From: Cecembia rubra
GTDB taxonomy: Bacteria > Bacteroidota > Bacteroidia > Cytophagales > Cyclobacteriaceae
Direction: 5' to 3'
Assembly: GCF_003014575.1 (NCBI RefSeq)
Contig: NZ_PYGF01000006.1
Location: 124,001-188,000 of the forward strand
Length of the DNA stretch: 64,000 bases
Shown piece by piece: positions 41,947 to 50,638 of this stretch. The translations under genes and the position numbers were made by a program. The notes beneath the pieces are model-generated. The model ran no database searches, had not been told where the DNA came from, and was given only the letters and a program-made list of their open reading frames with translations. Within the stretch, counting starts at the first letter, position 1; the number at the start of each line of letters is the position of its first letter.

Positions 41947-42816
41947 TTAGATTTCCTGTTCACCTTCAAGTTCATCAGGCTTTTGCCTTTCGGTGTGGGA
42001 TTTGTAAGGAATAAATCCCTCTCTTTTGAATTTGTAAGGTTCAGTCCTTTGACTTGGCAAATGGTTTGCTAAATCCAGCATTCCAAAGCCTTTGTGGGTG
42101 AAAGCACCCAGTCCACATTTGAACACAAAGTCCTGAACTTCTTGGGCTGCATATAAGGTAAAAGGTAAAGTATAACCTCTTACTTCATATTTCACATCCA
42201 TGTCGTAAACAGAATAGATTCTTGCAAATTTTTTCTGCTGTTCTCTCAGCTTATTTACATAATTCATATCCGGTACCACTTGGAATTTGTAGAAAGATTC
42301 CATTTGTTCCTGGCTGTACCAACCTGATTTTTCCATTCTGGTAAGGGTAGATTCATACAATAGATCCGAAAATTCATCGGTATCCGGATTGATGAAGCGC
42401 TTACCTGACTCATCATTGAATGATGGAGTGATCAATACCAAGGGTGAAATACAAACAAATTTGTTTGAACTCTCCAAGGTTGGTTCAAATTCCTGTTCGG
42501 TGTACTCAGGAGAGAGTATCAAATTGCCCAACTCAATTTTCGGCGTTTCGAATACCTGCTCCAGCAAATAGTCCATAAATTCTTCATTGGGTGATGAAAG
42601 CACTAAGGTGACTAAACTGGAATAGTAATGAAGTCCGCTTCTACTTACTTTGGTCTGTCCTTTGAGACCAGAGAAATTGAAGTAATTGTAATTGAAAAAC
42701 TCTTCTCTCCCACCTTTTACGATGAGACCTTTAAGGAATTGTGCCAGAATGTACTGGTGGTGAAAGGGTAAATAAGCACCTTTGTTTTTTAGGGAAAATA
42801 TTAGTCTTATTCTCAC
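41947..42816 (-). CDS. Cas6-like RAMP endoribonuclease family protein, no CRISPR locus nearby
   Basis: A 289-residue protein with the two RAMP/ferredoxin-like domains of Cas6. N-terminal: MRIRLIFSLKNKGAYLPFHH followed by the helix QYILAQFLKGLI, then YNYFNFSGLKGQTKVSRSGL and SSLVTLVLSSPNEEFMDYLL. C-terminal: the glycine-rich loop CGLGAFTHKGFGMLDL (residues 234-249) is the Cas6 hallmark. No histidine lies in the segment between the first helix and FNFS (33-48) where many Cas6 enzymes have their catalytic His; His19/His20 are near the helix start. Translation starts at GTG 42816. No cas gene or repeat array occurs in the window. It has its own TAnnTTTG promoter and terminator. Confidence 0.78.
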   Translation of the reverse strand: MRIRLIFSLKNKGAYLPFHHQYILAQFLKGLIVKGGREEFFNYNYFNFSGLKGQTKVSRSGLHYYSSLVTLVLSSPNEEFMDYLLEQVFETPKIELGNLILSPEYTEQEFEPTLESSNKFVCISPLVLITPSFNDESGKRFINPDTDEFSDLLYESTLTRMEKSGWYSQEQMESFYKFQVVPDMNYVNKLREQQKKFARIYSVYDMDVKYEVRGYTLPFTLYAAQEVQDFVFKCGLGAFTHKGFGMLDLANHLPSQRTEPYKFKREGFIPYKSHTERQKPDELEGEQEI

Positions 42817-42888
42817 GGTTTTAAAAATAAAATTTAAACAATCATTAAACTTAGATTACTTACTATTTACTTTTTGTTTGGTATCTGG

Positions 42889-42896
42889 CAAAAGTA
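42889..42896 (-). promoter_or_regulatory. promoter -7 box of the cas6-like gene
   Basis: Minus-strand TACTTTTG matches TAnnTTTG exactly and lies 72-80 bases upstream of the GTG start at 42816, downstream of the ychF stop. It predicts an independent transcript with a leader of about 65 bases. Confidence 0.5.
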
Positions 42897-42917
42897 CAAA
42901 TTTTTTTTAAAGATTGA

Positions 42918-44015
42918 TTAAACATTGAACCTAAAATGCATAATATCTCCATCCTGTACTACATACTCTTTGCCTTCTATGGAAATTTTTCCATTTTCCC
43001 TACAAGCTGATTCGGTTTTAAATGTTTGATAATCATTGAGTTTTATTACTTCTGCTTTGATAAAACCTCTCTCGAAATCAGAATGGATAACTCCTGCAGC
43101 CTGTGGAGCTTTCCAGCCTTTCTTGATAGTCCAAGCTCTTACCTCTTGAACACCAGCTGTAAAATAAGTGATCAGGTTAAGTAACTTATACGCAGCCTGA
43201 ATCAATTTGTTGAGGCCGCTTTCATCTAATCCATATTCAGAAAGAAACATAGCCTTTTCTTCCTGATCTTCAAATTCTGCAATTTGGGACTCTATTGCCG
43301 CACAAAGTACAATGACTTCAGCATTTTCCTCCTTTACTTTTTCTCTCAGCTGTTCCACAAATTTGTTTCCTGTGAGTATGCTTCCTTCTTCTACATTGGC
43401 CACATAGAGTACAGGCTTAATTGTCAACAGGTGGAGATCCCTCACAACCTCCAGATCTTCTTTTTCTACTTCAATTGCCCTTGCGTTTTTGCCAGACTCC
43501 AGACCCTGCTTAAACAGTTGAAGGATTTCAAGCTCTTTCTTGGCTTTGGCATCACCTGATTTGGCAATTTTTTCAATCCTGATGATCTTTTTCTCCACAG
43601 ATTCCAAATCTTTAAGCTGAAGCTCTGTATCAATAACTTCCTTGTCAAAAACAGGGTCTACGCCTCCTGCTACATGGACGATATTGTCATCCTGAAAGCA
43701 ACGGATCACGTGAATAATGGCATCCACTTCTCTGATGTTTGCAAGAAATTTATTGCCCAATCCTTCTCCCTTACTGGCTCCCTTTACCAAACCCGCGATA
43801 TCTACGAATTCAATTACTGTGGGGACAAGCTTATTGGGCTTTACCAAATCTTCCAAAATCTGTAACCTTTGATCAGGTACAGTAACTACACCAACATTGG
43901 GTTCTATGGTGCAGAAGGGGAAATTAGCAGCTTCTGCTTTTGCACTTGATAGTGCATTGAATAAAGTAGATTTACCTACGTTGGGAAGTCCAACGATACC
44001 ACATTGTAAAGCCAT
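42918..44015 (-). CDS. ychF: YchF/OLA1 family ATPase
   Basis: A 365-residue P-loop protein of the Obg-like family. G1 is GLPNVGKSTLFNAL (near residue 8), G3 DIAGLVKGASKGEGLGNKFL, and the altered G4 (NVEE in YVANVEEG) explains why the family prefers ATP over GTP. The TGS domain is at the C-terminus, with AGVQEVRAWTIKKGWKAPQA and ADGD-like YVVQDGDIMHFRFNV. It binds the ribosome and is linked with oxidative and stress control of translation. It follows the AI-2E-family permease gene after 15 bases and precedes the cas6-like gene. Start MALQCGIVG is standard. Confidence 0.96.
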   Translation of the reverse strand: MALQCGIVGLPNVGKSTLFNALSSAKAEAANFPFCTIEPNVGVVTVPDQRLQILEDLVKPNKLVPTVIEFVDIAGLVKGASKGEGLGNKFLANIREVDAIIHVIRCFQDDNIVHVAGGVDPVFDKEVIDTELQLKDLESVEKKIIRIEKIAKSGDAKAKKELEILQLFKQGLESGKNARAIEVEKEDLEVVRDLHLLTIKPVLYVANVEEGSILTGNKFVEQLREKVKEENAEVIVLCAAIESQIAEFEDQEEKAMFLSEYGLDESGLNKLIQAAYKLLNLITYFTAGVQEVRAWTIKKGWKAPQAAGVIHSDFERGFIKAEVIKLNDYQTFKTESACRENGKISIEGKEYVVQDGDIMHFRFNV

Positions 44016-44030
44016 TCTTGATTTTTTCTT

Positions 44031-45113
44031 TTACAGTTTAAATATTCTGTACTCCCTGTAACCTTTGTAGAACTCCAAAAAGGATACCCTAAAGATTGTG
44101 TAAACAGGTATCGCAAAAATCATCCCCAGGATGCCTGCGATTTTAGCACCGGCAAAGATAATAACAAATATTTCAAGAGGATGCGCTTTTACAGATTTAG
44201 AGAAAATTAATGGCTGAAGGACCACATTGTCCGTCAGCTGAACGACAGAAAATACAGAAAGGATCTTTACCACCATAAAAATAATTTCATTGGATGATTC
44301 AAAGGATCCAGTAGTGAGGCCGACTATAACGCCAAAGGCTGCACCCAATAAAGGCCCTGCATAGGGAATTAAATTAGCCACAGCAGCAAACATCGCAATG
44401 GTAAGTGCATATTCTATACCCATTAGACTCAAACCAATGGCCGCTAAAGAAAAAATACAGGTCAGCTGTATAAGTAAGCCGATTAAATAATTCGAGAGTA
44501 GCCTTTCAACTTTATTGAAAGTATACACTGCCAGCTCAAAATAGGCATTAGGTACCAAACTCATGATATTTCTCCTCAGCAGGCCGTTTTCCAGCAATAA
44601 GAAAAAAGTGATAAAGGAAATCGCCATGAAACCCAATAATATTGAGCTTGTTGTACTGAATATGGTGTTGATTAAACCCTGAATATTTATACTACTGAAG
44701 CTATTGACAAGGTTTTCCCGGACTTGAGTGATCAGAAATCCAGGCTCACTTTTTATAATCTCATATTTAATCAGGAGGTCTTCAACTCTACCGGCAGGGT
44801 TTTGGATCTGTTGATAAACATAATCTAAATCATAAGTGGCTATTACCTGAATTTGAGCGCCAATCAATGGGATAAACAATGCACCAATGGAAAAGATGAT
44901 AGCGCCCACCACTGCAAATGAAATGAATATGGAAATCCAGCGCGGTACATGTTGTCCAAAAATATGAATAGAATTGATCCTATTGGTCAGTGGCCTAAGG
45001 ATAGCAGCCAGCACCAATGAGAAAACAAAATACATGGTAATGTTCGAAAAATACCAACCCACTCCAAAGAGCAGTAAAAAGATAAGGACTAGTTTTGGAA
45101 TCGGCTTTTTCAT
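44031..45113 (-). CDS. AI-2E/PerM-family membrane transporter
   Basis: A 360-residue integral membrane protein with about seven to eight helices. Family features: short basic N-terminus followed by two helices (LVLIFLLLFGVGWYFSNITM), a large soluble loop (about residues 90-150) and the conserved C-terminal half with NLIPYAGPLLGAAFGVIVGL and LTDNVVLQPLIFSKSVKAHP, then LEIFVIIFAGAKIAGILGMI. The family includes the quorum-signal exporter TqsA and Na+/H+ antiporters; the substrate is not determined here. The next gene, ychF, starts 15 bases later. Confidence 0.88.
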   Translation of the reverse strand: MKKPIPKLVLIFLLLFGVGWYFSNITMYFVFSLVLAAILRPLTNRINSIHIFGQHVPRWISIFISFAVVGAIIFSIGALFIPLIGAQIQVIATYDLDYVYQQIQNPAGRVEDLLIKYEIIKSEPGFLITQVRENLVNSFSSINIQGLINTIFSTTSSILLGFMAISFITFFLLLENGLLRRNIMSLVPNAYFELAVYTFNKVERLLSNYLIGLLIQLTCIFSLAAIGLSLMGIEYALTIAMFAAVANLIPYAGPLLGAAFGVIVGLTTGSFESSNEIIFMVVKILSVFSVVQLTDNVVLQPLIFSKSVKAHPLEIFVIIFAGAKIAGILGMIFAIPVYTIFRVSFLEFYKGYREYRIFKL

Positions 45114-45220
45114 AGGATAACAAAAAGGAGAAAGACGCTCTCCTCCGCATAAAAATTATGCCGGCGATTGACAAATTTGTCTAAGAGCTTCTTTCTCCTA
45201 AATAAACTAAAAAATGGGAA

Positions 45221-45553
45221 TTAATCCCATTTTAACTCATCATCAAATTCATTTTCTGATTCTTCTTCTCTTTCAAATTGAGAGAAATCGAAGTCAGCCA
45301 TCAAATCGTTTTTTACATGATCCACTGCTTCCTGCAATGCTTCGAGAAATTTGGCAAAATCTTCTTTATAAAGAAAAATCTTGTGCTTTTCAAAGGAAAA
45401 TGAGTCGTCCCTCATTCTTCTTTTACTCTCAGTAATTGTTAAGTAATAATCATTTGATTTTGTTGACTTAACATCGAAAAAATATGTTCTTTTACCTGCC
45501 TTTACTCTTTTGGAGAAGATTTCTTCTCTGTCGTTGCCTCTGTTGTCTTCCAC
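45221..45553 (-). CDS. DUF3276/PUR-alpha-like protein
   Basis: A 110-residue cytoplasmic protein. EIFSKRVKAGKRTYFFDVKS and YYLTITESKRRMRDDSFSFE, followed by KHKIFLYKEDFAKFLEALQE, match the PUR-alpha-like beta-beta-beta-beta-alpha unit (DUF3276) that binds single-stranded nucleic acid. An acidic C-terminal tail (EREEESENEFDDELKWD) follows. Such proteins are common in Bacteroidota and may act as RNA/DNA chaperones. The gene stands alone between the AI-2E-type gene and a spacer with the ferredoxin terminator. Confidence 0.9.
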   Translation of the reverse strand: MEDNRGNDREEIFSKRVKAGKRTYFFDVKSTKSNDYYLTITESKRRMRDDSFSFEKHKIFLYKEDFAKFLEALQEAVDHVKNDLMADFDFSQFEREEESENEFDDELKWD

Positions 45554-45720
45554 TGTTAAAAGAATTTATTGTTTGTGTTTGGAATGATTTGTCCTCCAAG
45601 ATAAAGCAAATCAAAAAACATATTCAAGGGAATTGTCAGTTTTTTTTAAATAAATGATAGGAAATGTGTGTCAAACGGTTAAAAATCAGAAGTATTTATA
45701 AGTGATGCGTATTTAAAAAT

Positions 45721-45751
45721 TATGGCTGTCACCTTTTTGGAGACAGCCATA
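45721..45751 (-). terminator. terminator of the ferredoxin gene
   Basis: TATGGCTGTC (45721-45730) and GACAGCCATA (45742-45751) form a perfect 10-bp stem with an 11-base loop; on the minus strand ATTTTT follows. The rest of the 282-bp spacer 45554-45835 is AT-rich and holds no gene that I can support. Confidence 0.7.
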
Positions 45752-45835
45752 TCGTAATTTTTGTATTAGTTTCAACCTTGATTTTGAACCTATAAAACGA
45801 ATAAGCCTTTCACGCGGAGAAGTTTTTACACTTAA

Positions 45836-46213
<378 letters not shown>

Positions 46214-46301
46214 CTATGCAAATAACATTGGATGCAAAAAAAAGTTGTCATGCTAACTAATTTAAATTCATTCTATCCAAAGTTCCTTTTTACTAATTGA
46301 A

Positions 46302-46309
46302 TATCTTTG
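46302..46309 (+). promoter_or_regulatory. acyl-CoA reductase promoter -7 box
   Basis: TATCTTTG matches TAnnTTTG, 20-27 bases upstream of the ATG at 46329. No clear TTTG at the -33 position. Confidence 0.5.
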
Positions 46310-46328
46310 TGCCTGAAATTGCGTGAAA

Positions 46329-47345
46329 ATGACCCTGGAAGAAAGAATTAAAGCATTTGTTTTACTTGGAAAAGCCATAAATGAAATCTCAGAAGAGGAG
46401 TTTGGGGAGCTTTCCTGGAAAATAGAAAATAACAATAACTGGTTTATCCCTGATCAGACCCGACTGGCATTTCTTGCAATTTCTGATATGCTTCAGGAAG
46501 ATAAGTTAAGGAATTGGGTGAAATCTTATGCTTTGATAGAGGAAGTTGAAACCAAAGATATCGGAATCCTGATGGCTGGAAATATCCCGGCTGTTGGCTT
46601 TCATGATTTACTTTGTGTGTTGATTGCAGGCCATCATGCTTCTGTCAAGCTCAGTTCTGCTGACTTGGTTTCCATTAAATGGTTGATGGATAAACTCTTC
46701 GCTATCGAACCAAAATTTTCCTCTTTGGTAAGTTTTGAAGATATGCTGAAAGGAAAAGATGCCTATATAGCTACAGGAAGCGACAACTCTGCTAGATATT
46801 TCAATTATTATTTTGGAAAATATCCTCATATTATCAGAAAAAACAGAACATCGGTTGCCGTCCTAGATGGTTCCGAAACAGCCTCTGATTATCAGGAGCT
46901 TGCCAAGGATGTTTTCCAATATTTTGGTATGGGATGTAGAAATGTTTCTAAAATATTCATCAACCAGGAGTCATCACTTATCGGATTTTTGGACAACATC
47001 AATGGTTTTCAATTTTTGGGCAGCCATCATAAATACCTCAATAATTATGATTACAATAAATCCATATATCTCGTAAATAAGGATACTCATTTCGATAATG
47101 GATTTTTGTTGCTAAAAGAAAGCCATGACCTGGTTTCCCCTATAGGGGTTTTATATTATGAGTATTATCAAGATCTGGAAGACCTGAAGTCCAAAATCAA
47201 TCCTTTGAAAGAGAAAGTGCAGTGCATTGTTAGTAGGGGAGCCTGGTTTGAAAACAGCATTCCTTTTGGAGAAGCTCAGTGCCCTGGTTTGGCTGATTAT
47301 GCTGATGGTGTCGATACCATGGAGTTTCTAATCAAACTCAAATGA
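46329..47345 (+). CDS. acyl-CoA reductase (LuxC-like)
   Basis: A 338-residue NAD(P)-dependent reductase of the LuxC/aldehyde dehydrogenase superfamily. Characteristic stretches are NIPAVGFHDLLCVLIAGHHA, AYIATGSDNSARYFNYYFGK and FGMGCRNVSKIFI, whose Cys is the probable catalytic thiol (inference by comparison with LuxC). It would reduce an acyl-CoA or acyl-thioester to the aldehyde. ATG 46329 is preferred to GTG 46323. It is divergent from the ferredoxin gene, an arrangement frequent in Bacteroidota, although the enzyme itself uses a nicotinamide cofactor. Its 3' end overlaps the convergent histidine kinase gene by eight bases. Confidence 0.88.
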   Translation: MTLEERIKAFVLLGKAINEISEEEFGELSWKIENNNNWFIPDQTRLAFLAISDMLQEDKLRNWVKSYALIEEVETKDIGILMAGNIPAVGFHDLLCVLIAGHHASVKLSSADLVSIKWLMDKLFAIEPKFSSLVSFEDMLKGKDAYIATGSDNSARYFNYYFGKYPHIIRKNRTSVAVLDGSETASDYQELAKDVFQYFGMGCRNVSKIFINQESSLIGFLDNINGFQFLGSHHKYLNNYDYNKSIYLVNKDTHFDNGFLLLKESHDLVSPIGVLYYEYYQDLEDLKSKINPLKEKVQCIVSRGAWFENSIPFGEAQCPGLADYADGVDTMEFLIKLK

Positions 47346-49098
47346 TTAATTGATTTTGTTTGGGCAAGCTGAAGCTAAAAGCACTTCCTTTGTTAAGTTC
47401 ACTGGAAATGTTCAGAACGCCTCCATTCTTGACAATATAGTCTCTCACCAAAACCATTCCCAGACCGGTTCCTTTCTCTTTGTTTTTTCCAAAAGTTGTA
47501 AAGGAAATTCCCATCCTTAATTTTTCAAGGTTTTCATGGGTCATTCCTGTACCTGTATCAATTACCTGGATAAATACTGAATTGATATGGTCTGTGGCAG
47601 ATAATAAAATCTGGTCCCCTTTGCTGCAGAATTTAATTGCATTGCTTAAAAGATTCCTGATGATCAGGTCTATCATATTTCTGTCAGCATATACCTGAAG
47701 GTCTCCTTCTTTTTCTAAGCGGATTGATATGCCTTTATCTTGGGCATATTTTCCGAAAAGCTCCAAATGTTGATCCATCTGTATCCCAATATCAAATTGT
47801 TTTTTGACGATGTATTCTCCCTGCATCTGCGTACTGGCCCAAGCCAATAAATTTTCCATTAGAATGGAAACAGAATCCAGGTTTTTGGAAATTTCAGGCA
47901 TCAGATCAAAAAACTCCTGTTGGCTTACCAGACCGGACCTGGTCATTTTGATAAGTTCTTTCAATCCAAATATCGGCCCTTTGAGATCATGGGAAATGAT
48001 ACTGAAGATTTTGTCTTTGAGTTGGTTTAGATCCTTTAGCTCCTCAGCTTGCTTTTTTATTTGGTCAGCTGTTTTTCGGCCATCGGAAATATCATCAAAG
48101 GTAAGCACTGTGCCCATGTAATTTTGATTTTTACCAAATATGGGGCTTAAGCTCAATTGTAAATGTTTAAGTTCTCCGGACTTAATAGTCAATATTTCGA
48201 ATTTTTCGCCTTTTCTATGCGCTAGGCTTTTTTCAATTTCTTCACGATCAGGAAAAATCTCAGAGATTTTTTTACCAATTAGCCTCCATTTTGGAAGCTC
48301 AAGTAATTTGAAAATAAATGGGTTGAAATCTATAATCCGGTTTTTGGGATCTACCACCAGGATCCCTTTGTCCAGGGATTCGATAATGGTATCCCTGACA
48401 ATAGGCTTAAAATCAAATAATTTGTATTTGAGTAAAGCAAAGCCAACAATCAGGTATAGAAACAAAAAAGAAAACGGGGTAAGATCAATGTGGCCAAAAG
48501 GTCTTAAGCCAAGCATATAAAATATATTGAAAATCCATGGAAAAAAGCTTGCAAGGATCAAAAGGTAAGTTTGCCTTCTGTAAACAGGATCCAGGTCCTT
48601 GAAGCGGATCAGCAGAATGGCATTTCCTGCCAACAGGCATAAATAAAAATACCCCACATGGATGTAATACCATGGACCAACGGTAATAGCTAGCATAGGA
48701 AATGGCCCTGAAGTGTCAACAGAAGTCTGTGCATAATAAATGCCATGCCATTCATTTGTCCAGACCAGCAAAAGCGTAATGAGTGGGATAATTAAGATCA
48801 AAAGAAAAATAAGTTTATTCGTAAGCTTATCCATTCTGGAATAAGTTATACAAAACCATAAAAAAGTGGCCGGGACAATTGAGATACCCAGATACTCGAT
48901 TTTGATCCAGAATAGCATTCGGTCAAATTCCAGACTTGCCAACTCAAATCCATAGGCTACTGCCCAGAGGGAAACAGATATCATAGTAATCGCAAACCAG
49001 CGAATACTGCCTCTAACCTGGCTTATCAGAACGCTTGAAATCCCTGCTACAGTGAAGCCGGACGCAAGTAGAATTACAGAAAAAACATTTAATTCCAA
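47338..49098 (-). CDS. sensor histidine kinase with 7TM N-terminal domain and PAS domain
   Basis: A 586-residue membrane sensor kinase. About seven hydrophobic helices fill residues 5-225 (histidine-kinase N-terminal 7TM type), followed by a PAS domain (about 230-340, ESLDKGILVVDPKNRIIDFN), a HisKA region with the phosphate-accepting His in FSIISHDLKGPIFGLKEL, and a HATPase domain with the N box NLLSNAIKFC, G1 IDTGTGM and G2 GKNKEKGTGLGMVLV. No response regulator is adjacent, so it is an orphan kinase. The signal is probably a membrane or extracellular small molecule, which cannot be identified from sequence. Confidence 0.92.
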   Translation of the reverse strand: MELNVFSVILLASGFTVAGISSVLISQVRGSIRWFAITMISVSLWAVAYGFELASLEFDRMLFWIKIEYLGISIVPATFLWFCITYSRMDKLTNKLIFLLILIIPLITLLLVWTNEWHGIYYAQTSVDTSGPFPMLAITVGPWYYIHVGYFYLCLLAGNAILLIRFKDLDPVYRRQTYLLILASFFPWIFNIFYMLGLRPFGHIDLTPFSFLFLYLIVGFALLKYKLFDFKPIVRDTIIESLDKGILVVDPKNRIIDFNPFIFKLLELPKWRLIGKKISEIFPDREEIEKSLAHRKGEKFEILTIKSGELKHLQLSLSPIFGKNQNYMGTVLTFDDISDGRKTADQIKKQAEELKDLNQLKDKIFSIISHDLKGPIFGLKELIKMTRSGLVSQQEFFDLMPEISKNLDSVSILMENLLAWASTQMQGEYIVKKQFDIGIQMDQHLELFGKYAQDKGISIRLEKEGDLQVYADRNMIDLIIRNLLSNAIKFCSKGDQILLSATDHINSVFIQVIDTGTGMTHENLEKLRMGISFTTFGKNKEKGTGLGMVLVRDYIVKNGGVLNISSELNKGSAFSFSLPKQNQLII

Positions 49099-49210
49099 AT
49101 CTGTCTTCTTAAGTTTAATTTTGATTTAAAACGTTTTTAATCGCTACTAAGAATTTTAATTTTGGCCTCTTGCCTATAAATAAAGATGACAAATGTAACT
49201 TGAGAGCCTG

Positions 49211-50512
49211 ATGAGCAAATTCTTCAAATTTCCTTCCACATTTGAGATAGCCCTTTATCTGAGCCTATTTATCTTCATTTTGGCTTTGATTTTTACCAAG
49301 CCCATGGAAGTTAATTCATTCTGGTATGGTTTGGAAATTTTATTTTTCTGGAAATCAGGGTTTTGGCAACTCCTTGAATTTACCATGCAAATGGTGTTGA
49401 TTTTGGTTTTGGGGCATACATTAGCTTTATCCGAACCAATTGATAGGTTACTTGGAAAATTGGTCAGCATGGTGAAGTCCAATGTGCAGGCAGTATTGCT
49501 GACAGGGATTTTAGCATTATTGGGAGGATTCATCAATTGGGGTTTCGGTCTAGTTCTTGGGGCGATTCTTGCTAGAAAAATAGGTGAAACTGCCCAAGAA
49601 AAAAAACTTCCAATCAATTATTCTTTAGTAGGTGCTTCTGGATACCTGGGAATGCTGGTTTGGCACGGAGGATTGTCAGGTTCTTCTACCTTAAAAGTTG
49701 CAGAAGGGTCTCATTTTTTATCCGGTCTTATAGGGGTTGTTCCCGTGAATCAAACCATATTTTCTGAATTTAATTTAGTTATCAATTTGGTTTTGGTGAT
49801 TTCTTTAATATTTCTTTTGTTGTTTTTGTCAAGGAAGAAACAGGAGGGGGTGCCTTTTCATTTTGTGGTAAAAGAAATTGAAAAACCGGAAGAAGGTTCC
49901 GATAAGTTAGGATGGGTAATTGGTGCTTTGATTTTCTTATCTATTGGTTGGGAATTTATGGCGTCAGAGAGACAAGATTGGTCAATTATTGACCTTAACT
50001 TGGTTAATTTCTTCTTGTTGGGGACAGGACTTTTGTTCTTTGGAAGCTTGAAGTCATTTGTACAGACCTTGGCACAAGCCGTAAAGGGAGCTACCGATAT
50101 TATCATACAGTTTCCATTTTATGCAGGGATTTTGGGGATTTTGAAGTATTCAGGTCTTTTAGTGTTATTGGCAGATGATATGGTTTCCCGTTCGACAGCG
50201 GAGACTTTTCCTTTATTTTCTTTCTTCAGTGCTGCTTTGGTTAACTTTTTCATCCCTTCCGGTGGAGGGCAATGGGCCATTCAGGGTCCTGTAATGATGG
50301 AAGCTGCCATCAAAATGGGATTGGATATTCCTAAGATGATTTTAGTATTTGCCTATGGGGATCAGGTTTCCAATATGCTCCAACCCTTTTGGGCTTTACC
50401 GCTGCTTTCCATTACAGGTATACCTGCTAAAGAAATTTTCAAATACACCGTTTATTTCTTTTTCACTGCATTTACAGTCCTTGGAATTGGAGTATGGATA
50501 GCAGTGAGTTAG
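49211..50512 (+). CDS. short-chain fatty acid transporter, AtoE family
   Basis: A 433-residue membrane protein with about eleven hydrophobic helices. The family motifs are visible: GGFINWGFGLVLGAILARKI, NYSLVGASGYLGMLVWHGGL-SGS, and near the end FIPSGGGQWAIQGPVMMEAA followed by YGDQVSNMLQPFWALPLLSI. AtoE-type proteins take up short-chain fatty acids such as butyrate or acetoacetate. No atoDAB-type genes lie beside it. The gene before is divergent (histidine kinase) and the gene after is aconitase. Confidence 0.9.
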   Translation: MSKFFKFPSTFEIALYLSLFIFILALIFTKPMEVNSFWYGLEILFFWKSGFWQLLEFTMQMVLILVLGHTLALSEPIDRLLGKLVSMVKSNVQAVLLTGILALLGGFINWGFGLVLGAILARKIGETAQEKKLPINYSLVGASGYLGMLVWHGGLSGSSTLKVAEGSHFLSGLIGVVPVNQTIFSEFNLVINLVLVISLIFLLLFLSRKKQEGVPFHFVVKEIEKPEEGSDKLGWVIGALIFLSIGWEFMASERQDWSIIDLNLVNFFLLGTGLLFFGSLKSFVQTLAQAVKGATDIIIQFPFYAGILGILKYSGLLVLLADDMVSRSTAETFPLFSFFSAALVNFFIPSGGGQWAIQGPVMMEAAIKMGLDIPKMILVFAYGDQVSNMLQPFWALPLLSITGIPAKEIFKYTVYFFFTAFTVLGIGVWIAVS

Positions 50513-50582
50513 GTGTTTTTTTAAATTGGATATAAATAACTGCTTATGATGGGATTTCGCTTCCATTTTTGCCGCTAATTTT

Positions 50583-50590
50583 TATCTTTG
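50583..50590 (+). promoter_or_regulatory. aconitase promoter -7 box
   Basis: TATCTTTG, a perfect TAnnTTTG, 49-56 bases upstream of the aconitase ATG at 50639. Confidence 0.5.
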
Positions 50591-50638
50591 CGGACGATTT
50601 AAATAACCTAATCCATATATTAATTTTAATTATTTGTA

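Noticed and set aside
41947-44015. CRISPR array near the cas6-like gene
   Set aside because: The neighbouring spacers are short and contain no repeated 25-40-bp units; none was seen elsewhere in the window.
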